Shown here piece by piece: positions 23,841-34,060 of a DNA stretch of 64,000 nt. Below the pieces are notes generated by a model that ran no database searches, was not told where the DNA came from, and saw only the letters and a list, made by a program, of their open reading frames with translations. Source of the DNA: Caenorhabditis elegans. Taxonomy: Eukaryota; Nematoda; Chromadorea; Rhabditida; Rhabditidae. The stretch lies in the NCBI RefSeq assembly GCF_000002985.6, contig NC_003282.8, forward strand, positions 2,542,001 through 2,606,000, given 5' to 3'. The translations under genes and the position numbers were made by a program. Within the stretch, counting starts at the first letter, position 1, and each line of letters opens with the position of its first letter.

Positions 23841-26367
23841 CTAGTAAGCAGTAAAAATGACAAATGCGGAGACAATTCCAATTGACAGCGAGATGATCGA
23901 AGACTGATGACTTTGAAGAGAAGTTTGTTCCACCGGAGCTGACGTGGCCACATCCAATTTTGAATTCGATTTCTGAAAACAGAAAGTTCATATTGATTAA
24001 AATACTACATTAAGAATGCAAAAAATCTAAATTGTGCGCAATCATAATTTTTGTAACTAAACGTTGACTCTGAATTTATGAAATAAAATTGATCCGTCAG
24101 AGCTTAGCAGACTAATCTAAAGCTGTTTGAAAATCACCTTCATCGAAGTAGTAGGGAATGTAGTTGTCACCGTGGTTGTGGGTTCAGGAGTCGTTGCTGT
24201 AAATTGAGTTTTTAACAATTTGAATGAAATTGAAGATTCAAAACATACTGCAATCGGCATCAACAGGCTTGTCACAACCTTCACCAGAGAGTCCTAAAAA
24301 AAGTGAATGATTTATCGAATTGTGAAAAATTAAAACAAACTAGGACATCTCAAGTCTCTAAACTCAAATTCATCAATGCACAGGTATTTTGCTTCTGCCT
24401 CAGTCATTGCTTAAAAAATATTTTTGGAATAAAAAGTTAGAAAATTGTCATACTCGTATTGTGATTGCAATCATGGTCGGTGTCTTTGTAACACCCTGCA
24501 CCAATATCCCCTGCAATTATTTTTTTCAATAATAGAATCACATTGTCAATTTTTGGCAGAATAACACACCACTTTTTACAACGCATGCCCAAATCCATTT
24601 CTTTATTTCAGCGTGATGCAACTTGCAGAGTGCGCGGTTTGGATAAATAGGCAAGAATCCTGAAAAGTATATTTTATCGACTTTTCAGAAATTAGAAAAT
24701 TTGTTGAATACCAAGACGCATTGAGTAACATTGGCAATCATTGGTATACTTTTTGCAGAAATCCGTGCCATATGATGCTGTCGGTGGGATAGCTGAAAAT
24801 TGAAAGCTTTATTCAAAGTACAGAAAAAAACTATTAAACTTACGTTTTACACACGCAGGATCACCTGCTGCATAACACACTTCTGGATCTGAAAAATCAA
24901 TAAGTTCTAAAGAGCATGCTGCCTGAGAATTAAAATATTTCAGAGATAGATTCAGATGGATTGACATTAGAAATAATCACTGTACAACGACGAAAATTTT
25001 CTGAAATCCTGATAGAAGCATAGGCTTAAAACAGTTATTTTCAAAATCAGCAGGATAAATTATCGATTTTCCTGATAACAAACCATGTGTTGTATTGACA
25101 TTATTGCACAAGTTCCTATCGGCATGCTTTGGTGCGATAGTACAGTACCAGATCGTTCCTAAAAATATAGACGTATATTATGAAATGAATATAATGAAAC
25201 GACTGATTTCCTACCCGGACACCTGTGATCTTGCTTAAAATCCTGACACTTTTGATTAATTTCCTCCTGTTTGAGTGCTGAAATTATAAATTAGGGAATA
25301 TGTTCAAGAATAACTTACGGAAATGACAGTCCTTATCAGTGATTTTGAGACAATTATCACCTGGTTCACTCCCTGAAAAAAATTGATTATTCTTTAAAAA
25401 TTGTCGAGTTCTCATTTGAAAATTATAGAATTTATTCAATATAAATACAAAAACTGAGAGATCTTATTCATTTTTTTGTAAAAAAAACATTTTCTGAAAA
25501 CGATCAGTTTTTGAAATCAATGTGTACCTGGGCAACGCGGGTCTTTTTTGTTCGCATCCATATTACAATATGAAGTTCCATCTGATGAATCGGCTTCGAA
25601 AACTGAAAGGTAATTACATTTTTGTGTGAGTTTCTTGTATTGCTCCAACTTACCACACTTTTTATTTACTGATGGATCGCATGGTTGTTTTTTGGTAGAT
25701 GTGTCTAAAATTTTATAGTAATTTATTATGTGATTTCTATTCAAAAGTATTAACAGCTAGTCTGATTGACAATGTTTTATACGATTTTTGAAAAGTTAAA
25801 AAATCTCCGTTGTCCCCTAATTCCTATTTGAATCAATTGGGTTTGTGCGATGGTGGTGAAATATTTTTGAAAATATTTACCTTTACATGTACCGAGGGGG
25901 CGCCACCTTTGCTAAACTATACAGCTTTACAGCTTTTGCTATACAGCTCTCAGGCAAACGATACCACGCAGGCGCGCGCTCCCATCAAGCAGGAGATGGC
26001 GGGCTCTGGCATGGTGGGAACGCGCGCCTGTGTGGTTTCGTTTGCCTGCGATAATGAGGCTGTATAGCAAAAGTGACGCGCCTTTTCGAAAGGCGCCCGT
26101 AAGGCGCCGGGAATTTTCTCCCACCGAGCGTTTAAAATTGACAGAATTTGATTTAGGTACTTGCTTTACGCTCACAACTTAAAAGTGGTCTAATGTTTTA
26201 TAAAAATATGACAACGCTAATTGCTTTTATCACATTTTTCGAAACGAACCTTGACGTTTTCCGATGCTTTTGAATCCAATATTCGAATCCTTAAACTGAA
26301 AATCAGTGCTCTTGGTACCAAAATCAACATTTTCATGAACCGTCAAAGCGTCCAAATTTTGAGGCAT
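23841..26367 (-). CDS. Gene C-L: Cys-rich cassette protein with GPI-anchor-like C-terminus (337 aa)
   Basis: Transcript-order exons: 26367-26250, 25704-25654, 25602-25528, 25372-25319, 25277-25215, 25158-25084, 24888-24844, 24792-24712, 24659-24570, 24510-24454, 24409-24341, 24293-24249, 24196-24138 and 23972-23841. All join in frame to TAG at 23843. Cassettes (CDPSVNKKCG, DPRCPG, DHRCPG, DLRCP) are phase 1-1 and identical to C-R within the inverted duplication. The last exon lies outside it: Ser-rich (TSLQSHQSSIISLS), then a hydrophobic end (IGIVSAFVIFTAY) with no cytoplasmic tail, as in GPI signals. The N-terminus in this frame (MPQNLDALTV) has no signal peptide. An overlapping frame from ATG near 26,335 is hydrophobic (MLILVPRALIFSL) but one base out of phase. 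Start therefore uncertain. Confidence 0.6.
25931..26070. mobile_element. Fold-back insertion in C-L intron 1 (left-arm copy)
   Basis: A hairpin whose arms begin CTATACAGC and contain CAGGCAAACGA and GCGCGCGTTCCC-like GC-rich parts. It is embedded in a larger inserted block of about 400 bp. It is the mirror copy of 26,866-27,005, so it inserted before the inverted duplication. Reading frames across it on both strands are artefacts of the palindrome. Confidence 0.6.
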
Positions 26368-26613
26368 TGCGGTTGTTAACCTTAAAAACCTTTAAAAACC
26401 TTGGTTAAAAAATAGAAGATTCAATCAGTTCTTGATTTTGATTTTTTGAAAGTGACGGGTTCCCTTCGAAATTTCAACTCAGTCGTGTGATTAAGTAAGT
26501 TTTCAATTTAACAAACTAGATTTATCGTGGTCTTCGATATTCAGAGAGAATTTTCTAAATTTTTTTCTGCACTTTTATGTTATTGACTGAAATTTTGCAG
26601 GACTCATAGAAAA
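26368..26613. promoter_or_regulatory. Shared divergent promoter region of C-L and C-R
   Basis: These 246 bp lie between the proposed starts of two head-to-head copies. They include TCAATCAGTTCTTGATTTTG and a GTAAGT at about 26,495, matching the gene A first-exon region. Here the expected ATG of the tiny first exon reads GTG, so the ancestral first exon appears lost on the C-R side. Confidence 0.4.
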
Positions 26614-29600
26614 ATGGCTCATCATTGCACTGATTTTCAGTTTAAGGATTCGAATATTGGATTCAAAAGCATCGGAAAACGTCAAGGTTCGTTTCGAAAA
26701 ATGTGATAAAAGCAATTAGCGTTGTCATATTTTTATAAAACATTAGACCACTTTTAAGTTGTGAGCGTAAAGCAAGTACCTAAATCAAATTCTGTCAATT
26801 TTAAACGCTCGGTGGGAGAAAATTCCCGGCGCCTTACGGGCGCCTTTCGAAAAGGCGCGTCACTTTTGCTATACAGCCTCATTATCGCAGGCAAACGAAA
26901 CCACACAGGCGCGCGTTCCCACCATGCCAGAGCCCGCCATCTCCTGCTTGATGGGAGCGCGCGCCTGCGTGGTATCGTTTGCCTGAGAGCTGTATAGCAA
27001 AAGCTGTAAAGCTGTATAGTTTAGCAAAGGTGGCGCCCCCTCGGTACATGTAAAGGTAAATATTTTCAAAAATATTTCACCACCATCGCACAAACCCAAT
27101 TGATTCAAATAGGAATTAGGGGACAACGGAGATTTTTTAACTTTTCAAAAATCGTATAAAACATTGTCAATCAGACTAGCTGTTAATACTTTTGAATAGA
27201 AATCACATAATAAATTACTATAAAATTTTAGACACATCTACCAAAAAACAACCATGCGATCCATCAGTAAATAAAAAGTGTGGTAAGTTGGAGCAATACA
27301 AGAAACTCACACAAAAATGTAATTACCTTTCAGTTTTCGAAGCCGATTCATCAGATGGAACTTCATATTGTAATATGGATGCGAACAAAAAAGACCCGCG
27401 TTGCCCAGGTACACATTGATTTCAAAAACTGATCGTTTTCAGAAAATGTTTTTTTTACAAAAAAATGAATAAGATCTCTCAGTTTTTGTATTTATATTGA
27501 ATAAATTCTATAATTTTCAAATGAGAACTCGACAATTTTTAAAGAATAATCAATTTTTTTCAGGGAGTGAACCAGGTGATAATTGTCTCAAAATCACTGA
27601 TAAGGACTGTCATTTCCGTAAGTTATTCTTGAACATATTCCCTAATTTATAATTTCAGCACTCAAACAGGAGGAAATTAATCAAAAGTGTCAGGATTTTA
27701 AGCAAGATCACAGGTGTCCGGGTAGGAAATCAGTCGTTTCATTATATTCATTTCATAATATACGTCTATATTTTTAGGAACGATCTGGTACTGTACTATC
27801 GCACCAAAGCATGCCGATAGGAACTTGTGCAATAATGTCAATACAACACATGGTTTGTTATCAGGAAAATCGATAATTTATCCTGCTGATTTTGAAAATA
27901 ACTGTTTTAAGCCTATGCTTCTATCAGGATTTCAGAAAATTTTCGTCGTTGTACAGTGATTATTTCTAATGTCAATCCATCTGAATCTATCTCTGAAATA
28001 TTTTAATTCTCAGGCAGCATGCTCTTTAGAACTTATTGATTTTTCAGATCCAGAAGTGTGTTATGCAGCAGGTGATCCTGCGTGTGTAAAACGTAAGTTT
28101 AATAGTTTTTTTCTGTACTTTGAATAAAGCTTTCAATTTTCAGCTATCCCACCGACAGCATCATATGGCACGGATTTCTGCAAAAAGTATACCAATGATT
28201 GCCAATGTTACTCAATGCGTCTTGGTATTCAACAAATTTTCTAATTTCTGAAAAGTCGATAAAATATACTTTTCAGGATTCTTGCCTATTTATCCAAACC
28301 GCGCACTCTGCAAGTTGCATCACGCTGAAATAAAGAAATGGATTTGGGCATGCGTTGTAAAAAGTGGTGTGTTATTCTGCCAAAAATTGACAATGTGATT
28401 CTATTATTGAAAAAAATAATTGCAGGGGATATTGGTGCAGGGTGTTACAAAGACACCGACCATGATTGCAATCACAATACGAGTATGACAATTTTCTAAC
28501 TTTTTATTCCAAAAATATTTTTTAAGCAATGACTGAGGCAGAAGCAAAATACCTGTGCATTGATGAATTTGAGTTTAGAGACTTGAGATGTCCTAGTTTG
28601 TTTTAATTTTTCACAATTCGATAAATCATTCACTTTTTTTAGGACTCTCTGGTGAAGGTTGTGACAAGCCTGTTGATGCCGATTGCAGTATGTTTTGAAT
28701 CTTCAATTTCATTCAAATTGTTAAAAACTCAATTTACAGCAACGACTCCTGAACCCACAACCACGGTGACAACTACATTCCCTACTACTTCGATGAAGGT
28801 ATAAAAATCAGCGAAGCGCAACAATATCAGTATTTTCCTGTCCTATTTGCTTCAAGTTTTTAACATTTTCTCTTTTTTTCTCACATCTAAAACAACCGGG
28901 TTTTTGCTGCGAGACATAAAAACTTAAATTTTTCAAAAACGAGGACATCTTTCAGAGGAGACCGCCACCACCACCGCCTCCACCAATACATGAAGCGCGA
29001 CCAGAGGTTGGCAATTCGAATCAACTCAGAACAACTGCAGCATCTAGGAAGGATTTTGAGGTGAGAAACTTTAGGAAAATGCATGTATTTTTCCGAGAAA
29101 ATCAATAATTTACAAAACAAAATTTAAAATTTAAAAACTTGATAAATCGATGAATTTTCATGAAAATACCGAAAAGTATATCTTGAAAAGTCGATAAAGT
29201 TTTGTAAAAATCGATAATTCTTGAGATAAACACGTTATTTGAAGTGTCCAATGATTTCCTATAAAAATCAATAATTTTGCAATATTCCAGCAGACGTCCA
29301 CGTCAGCTCCAGCAACGTCAACATCATCAACAGCAGGAATCATTGGAGGAGTTGCTGCTTTGGTGGTGGTATGTGCTCTTGCAGTGCTCTTCTTCTTCTG
29401 CTGGAGAAATCGTAAGAAGGAGAAGCCGAATGTCATCAGGAAAGCACCACTTAGAGCACCTATCCGTCCCAGACAGTCTCCGAATCCGAATAGCAAGCCT
29501 ACTACGGTATGGGTTGGGAGATATTTTAAGCACAAAAAAAAACTAAAACTATGATTTCAGCATCCATCTGAAAAGAGTGAAAAGGGCGGGGCAACATCTG

Positions 29601-30031
29601 CACCTCCAAAGAACACAGAAATGAGGGAGAAGCTTCTGGAGACTCAAGCCAACCTTCAGAAGATCCGGGCCCACATGAAGAAGAACGCTCTACGGCACAA
29701 ATCGGACACTAGAACATCGAAGTTCAAAAAGATGGGAGCAATCTTCATTCTCATGGAGCCTGATGTAAGTTTTTGAGGCTCACGCAAAGAGCCTTTGGCT
29801 AGCCTACCTCATATTTTCAGAGACAACTGAAAAAAAATCATGTATGTTTTGCAGATTCTCACGCCGCCGGTACTTCCCAACGTTGCCCTCGACAAAGTGT
29901 TTTATGATCCGACATACAACGAGATGTACGATATTGGAACCGATGTTGATGACATCGAGCTGGATGCGTCCTTTATGGTGGATCCAAGCACAATCACGGA
30001 GGACGAGGCAACGAAGAACACACCATCGTAA
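26614..30031 (+). CDS. Gene C-R: Cys-rich cassette receptor-like protein, single-pass, with cytoplasmic tail (512 aa)
   Basis: Exons 26614-26686, 27232-27282, 27334-27408, 27564-27617, 27659-27721, 27778-27852, 28048-28092, 28144-28224, 28277-28366, 28426-28482, 28527-28595, 28643-28687, 28740-28798, 28956-29060, 29291-29506, 29561-29764 and 29855-30031 (TAA) join in frame. The ectodomain is identical to C-L up to 28798. Beyond it the gene adds a Pro-rich exon (PPPPPPPPIHEA), a transmembrane exon (IIGGVAALVVVCALAVLFFF) and a basic/coiled tail ending with DIGTDVDDIELD. The first coding exon in this frame (MAHHCTDFQFK) has no signal peptide. The overlapping frame LIEKWLIIALIFSL is hydrophobic but out of phase by one. 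The tail is shorter than in gene A because of a TAA where A reads ACA. Downstream A-like tail sequence persists to about 30,090. Confidence 0.65.
26866..27005. mobile_element. Fold-back insertion in C-R intron 1 (right-arm copy)
   Basis: Mirror of the left-arm hairpin. Arms begin and end with GCTATACAGC-type sequence around a GC-rich stem (GGCGCGCGTTCCCACC against GGGAGCGCGCGCC). There is no coding content. Confidence 0.6.
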
Positions 30032-30059
30032 AAGGGAACGGAGACAACAGAGGATACAA

Positions 30060-31170
30060 AGAAGCCGACGGGAGGAAATAAGAAGAAATAAGAAAAATTG
30101 ATGGGATTTGATTTGAGAACAGATTTTGAGAACGTCAGAACAGATTTTTGAGAACAATATTTTACTAGATTCCGATTTTTTTGGCTTTACACATACAGTT
30201 TGCAGCTTTTCAGAAAATCGATATATTTCAAGGAAATCAGTGCAATTTTAGCGAAAATTGAGAATTTCTTATAAAGTTTCATTTGAAAAACATTTTATTT
30301 TAAAGTGAACTCTTGCCACGCAATCTTTTTTTTTCAAATTTGATTTGAAAATATCAAAAATTGAATTAGTTCTCGATTCTGGAATCTTCGAAACGGGCGA
30401 TTCTTAATGACAAGTGAGTTTATTTTGCTACTTTGAAACGATGCTCCGAGGTTCCGATGGGGGTGCTCTTTTCGATGCTCCTGCATTTCAAGAGTGTTGT
30501 TTAGCATCAGAAAGAGCGGGAATTGGAAATTTTGAATGAAAGACCACGGAGTTATTGATTTTCTGTTCAAAAAAGTCCTAATCGATTCTATGTTTATGTT
30601 CAATTTGTCTTTCAGGGTTGACTGGAGTGGTGGAGCAAAGGAGGAGACGGCGGATGCGATGGAGCCAATGGAAAGAAGATTAATTTTAATGAACTATTTT
30701 AATTATATATTTGTTGGTTAAAAAAAATATTATTGATTAGGGCTTTAAAAACGCCAAAAACTTTTGTTTGATATTTTGAAACTAAACTTAAAACTTTATG
30801 GATGCAACGAGCTCATTCCGGCAAAAGTCGGTTGCTCTCAGATGTTCCAACTATTTATTTTAAACTTTTTCGACAAACTTGACTGTTACCGACAATTTCA
30901 ATAATCTTCAGCAATTCAGCATTTTTGAACGAATTTGTTAATTTTGTCGTCTTCGGAAGTTTATGACATTTTTTTCCAACTTTTGAAAACTCTCCGCAAT
31001 CGGCGGCAATTGTCAACAGCTTCAGACATTTTTCTCCATTTCCCGCAACTTTCGGCAGTTTCAAGCAGTTTTCGACAGCTCATAAAAGTTTTCGCTTATT
31101 CTGGAAATTTTTCGGCAACTTCGCACATTTCCTCAGCTTTCTATTTTTAGTTTTTCCATAAGTAACGGGA
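30060..31170 (+). repeat. Family 3'-end/first-exon segment downstream of C-R
   Basis: Collinear with 15,060-16,240. It has the tail end (GAGGATACAAAGAAGCCGAC), the AGTTCTCGATTCTGGAATC block, an ATGACAA|GTGAGT first exon at 30,407-30,413, the GTCTTTCAG acceptor near 30,615, and GATTAGGGCTTTAAAAACGC. Read from the acceptor in family phase, the last exon is altered and gives a basic 24-residue product, so it is a broken mini-gene. Confidence 0.5.
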
Positions 31171-31409
31171 GACTATGGCCTCCATGAGAAGAAGGCGTGC
31201 TTTCAGGGCCTGGCGCCTGCCTCCAACCTGCCCGCCTCACGCTGCCTCGCCTCATCTCTGCACTTGGGCGAGAAGTCTGCGGATTGATGTTTACGTCGCG
31301 GCCAACACTTTTCTGGTTCAGCGCCGCACTATAGGGCTATACAGGAGGCGCGAGGCAGGCGGAGGTCGGGCGCGGCTCGCGCTTCGGCGCCTGCATGGAA
31401 GCCCTAGCC
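31155..31409. repeat. GC-rich dispersed repeat
   Basis: Third large copy of the element seen in gene A introns 1 and 2. It has GCGCCTGCCTCC and GGCGCCTGCATGGAAGCCCTAG, with the central AGCGCCGCACTATA. Its long plus-strand ORF (from 31,175) is base composition, not a gene. Confidence 0.6.
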
Positions 31410-31670
31410 AGTTTCCCATAGTTTCTGCAAACATTGGCCAACTTGCTCCCAGTTTTCGATAACTTTCATCAGCTTTTGCTCAATTCTGGCAATTTTTGAC
31501 AATAACAAAAGACTGTTTGAAAGAACATTCGCCAACTTTAGATGTTCGTTTTATATTTTGAAGACGCTTGCCAACTATCACTAATTAAAATTTCCGGCAA
31601 ATTGTCGGAGTTTAAAATGTCCGGCAAATTGGCAAGCCGGCAATTTGCCGAAAACTCTCTCCTCAAAATG

Positions 31671-31847
31671 CACGTTGTGTCAGAAAGTCTCATCGCGGTT
31701 TGATCTACAAAAAATGCGGGAATTTTTCACCAGAGAAATTGTGACGTCAGCACACTCTTAACCACGCGAAATCAGATGAGATGTCTGCGTCTCTTCTCCC
31801 GCATTTTTCGTAGATCAAAGCGAAATGGGACTTTCTGACACCACGTG
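31671..31847. mobile_element. Short MITE (GTGTCAGAAAGTC...GACTTTCTGACAC)
   Basis: Terminal inverted repeats CACGTTGTGTCAGAAAGTCTC and GACTTTCTGACACCACGTG flank inner inverted parts (GATCTACAAAAAATGCGGGA against TCCCGCATTTTTCGTAGATC). I recognise it as a common C. elegans repeat form. Non-coding. Confidence 0.7.
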
Positions 31848-31879
31848 AAAATGTGTGGTGATGAGTATGTTTTATCAGA

Positions 31880-34060
31880 TAATATAAAAGTTATCAGGGA
31901 ACCGAAAAATCATATGAAGTGCTTTTTTCTTTTAAAAAACTATTCAGCATAGTCATATTTATCAAAAAAATTATTTTTTTAAAGATTATTTTTAAGAAAT
32001 TCAGAAAATGCATCTAAAGCTTCTTTTCAAAAATTCAAAAGTACCGGAAAATCATATAAAGTGCTTCTTTTTTCTTTTATAAAACTGTTTAGCATAGTCG
32101 AATATACCAGAAAATACCAAACAAAGTATGCTATCTTGTACGAAAGATTATTTTAAAAAATTCAGAAAATGCATCTAAAGCGGTTTTTTTTCAAAAATTC
32201 AAAAGTACCGGAAAATCATAAAAAGTGCTTCTTTTTTCTTTTATAACACTGTTTAGCATAGTCAAATATACCAGAAAATACCAAACAAAGTATGCTATCT
32301 TGTACGAAAGATTATTTTAAAAAATTCAGAAAATGCATCTAAAGCGGTTTTTTTTCAAAAATTCAAAAGTACCGGAAAATCATATAAAGTACTTCTTTTT
32401 TCTTTTATAAAACTGTTTAGCATAGTCGAATATACCAGAAAATACCAAACAAAGTATGCTATCTTGTACGAAAGATTATTTTAAAAAATTCAGAAAATGC
32501 ATCTAAAGCGGTTTTTTTTCAAAAATTCAAAAGTACCGGAAAATCATAAAAAGTGCTTCTTTTTTCTTTTATAACACTGTTTAGCATAGTCAAATATACC
32601 AGAAAATACCAAACAAAGTATGCTATCTTGTACGAAAGATTATTTTAAAAAATTCAGAAAATGCATCTAAAGCGGTTTTTTTTCAAAAATTCAAAAGTAC
32701 CGGAAAATCATATAAAGTGCTTCTTTTTTCTTTTATAAAACTGTTTAGCATAGTCGAATATACCAGAAAATACCAAACAAAGTATGCTATCTTGTACGAA
32801 AGATTATTTTAAAAAATTCAGAAAATGCATCTAAAGCGGTTTTTTTTCAAAAATTCAAAAGTACCGGAAAATCATAAAAAGTGCTTCTTTTTTCTTTTAT
32901 AACACTGTTTAGCATAGTCAAATATACCAGAAAATACCAAACAAAGTATGCTATCTTGTACGAAAGATTATTTTAAAAAATTCAGAAAATGCATCTAAAG
33001 CGGTTTTTTTTCAAAAATTCAAAAGTACCGGAAAATCATAAAAAGTGCTTCTTTTTTCTTTTATAACACTGTTTAGCATAGTCAAATATACCAGAAAATA
33101 CCAAACAAAGTATGCTATCTTGTACGAAAGATTATTTTAAAAAATTCAGAAAATGCATCTAAAGCGGTTTTTTTTCAAAAATTCAAAAGTACCGGAAAAT
33201 CATAAAAAGTGCTTCTTTTTTCTTTTATAACACTGTTTAGCATAGTCAAATATACCAGAAAATACCAAACAAAGTATGCTATCTTGTACGAAAGATTATT
33301 TTAAAAAATTCAGAAAATGCATCTAAAGCGGTTTTTTTTCAAAAATTCAAAAGTACCGGAAAATCATATGAAGTGCTTCTTTTTTCTTTTATAAAACTGT
33401 TTAGCATAGTCGAATATACCAGAAAATACCAAACAAAGTATGCTATCTTGTACGAAAGATTATTTTAAAAAATTCAGAAAATGCATCTAAAGCGGTTTTT
33501 TTTCAAAAATTCAAAAGTACCGGAAAATCATAAAAAGTGCTTCTTTTTTCTTTTATAACACTGTTTAGCATAGTCAAATATACCAGAAAATACCAAACAA
33601 AGTATGCTATCTTGTACGGAAGATTATTTTAAAAAATTCAGAAAATGCATCTAAAGCGGTTTTTTTTCAAAAATTCAAAAGTACCGGAAAATCATATGAA
33701 GTGCTTCTTTTTTCTTTTATAAAACTGTTTAGCATAGTCGAATATACCAGAAAATACCAAACAAAGTATGCTATCTTGTACGAAAGATTATTTTAAAAAA
33801 TTCAGAAAATGCATCTAAAGCGGTTTTTTTTCAAAAATTCAAAAGTACCGGAAAATCATAAAAAGTGCTTCTTTTTTCTTTTATAACACTGTTTAGCATA
33901 GTCAAATATACCAGAAAATACCAAACAAAGTATGCTATCTTGTACGGAAGATTATTTTAAAAAATTCAGAAAATGCATCTAAAGCGGTTTTTTTTCAAAA
34001 ATTCAAAAGTACCGGAAAATCATATGAAGTGCTTCTTTTTTCTTTTATAAAACTGTTTAG
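31880..34060. repeat. 164-bp tandem satellite with two alternating monomer types
   Basis: GTACCGGAAAATCAT recurs at 32041, 32205, 32369, 32533 and so on every 164 bp to 34009, giving about 13 monomers. Type 1 reads CATATAAAGTGC/AAAACTGTTT/GTCGAAT and type 2 reads CATAAAAAGTGC/AACACTGTTT/GTCAAAT. They mostly alternate as 328-bp dimers, with a run of type 2 at 32861-33352. Late units carry CATATGAAG and GTACGGAAG variants in register, so a higher-order unit is spreading. A diverged edge monomer lies at about 31,880-32,040. Non-coding. Confidence 0.9.

Larger units (their letters stand above)
24136..28800. repeat. Large, apparently perfect inverted duplication (2,174-bp arms, 317-bp spacer)
   Basis: Left arm 24136-26309 pairs with right arm 26627-28800; paired coordinates always sum to 52,936. 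Every segment compared, exons, introns and an intronic fold-back element, was identical, so the event is recent or maintained by conversion. The outer ends lie a base or two past the stalk-exon donors (24138 and 28798). The inner ends lie inside the N-terminal exon. Spacer 26310-26626 is unique. Confidence 0.9.

Noticed and set aside
25810-27126. Mirror-image ORFs of 75-85 codons on both strands
   Set aside because: They arise from the inverted duplication and a GC-rich fold-back insertion inside introns. Only the short splice-bounded exons within them are kept.
31880-34060. Regular repeats suggesting a CRISPR-like array
   Set aside because: Head-to-tail 164-bp monomers without unique spacers in a eukaryotic genome; it is a satellite.
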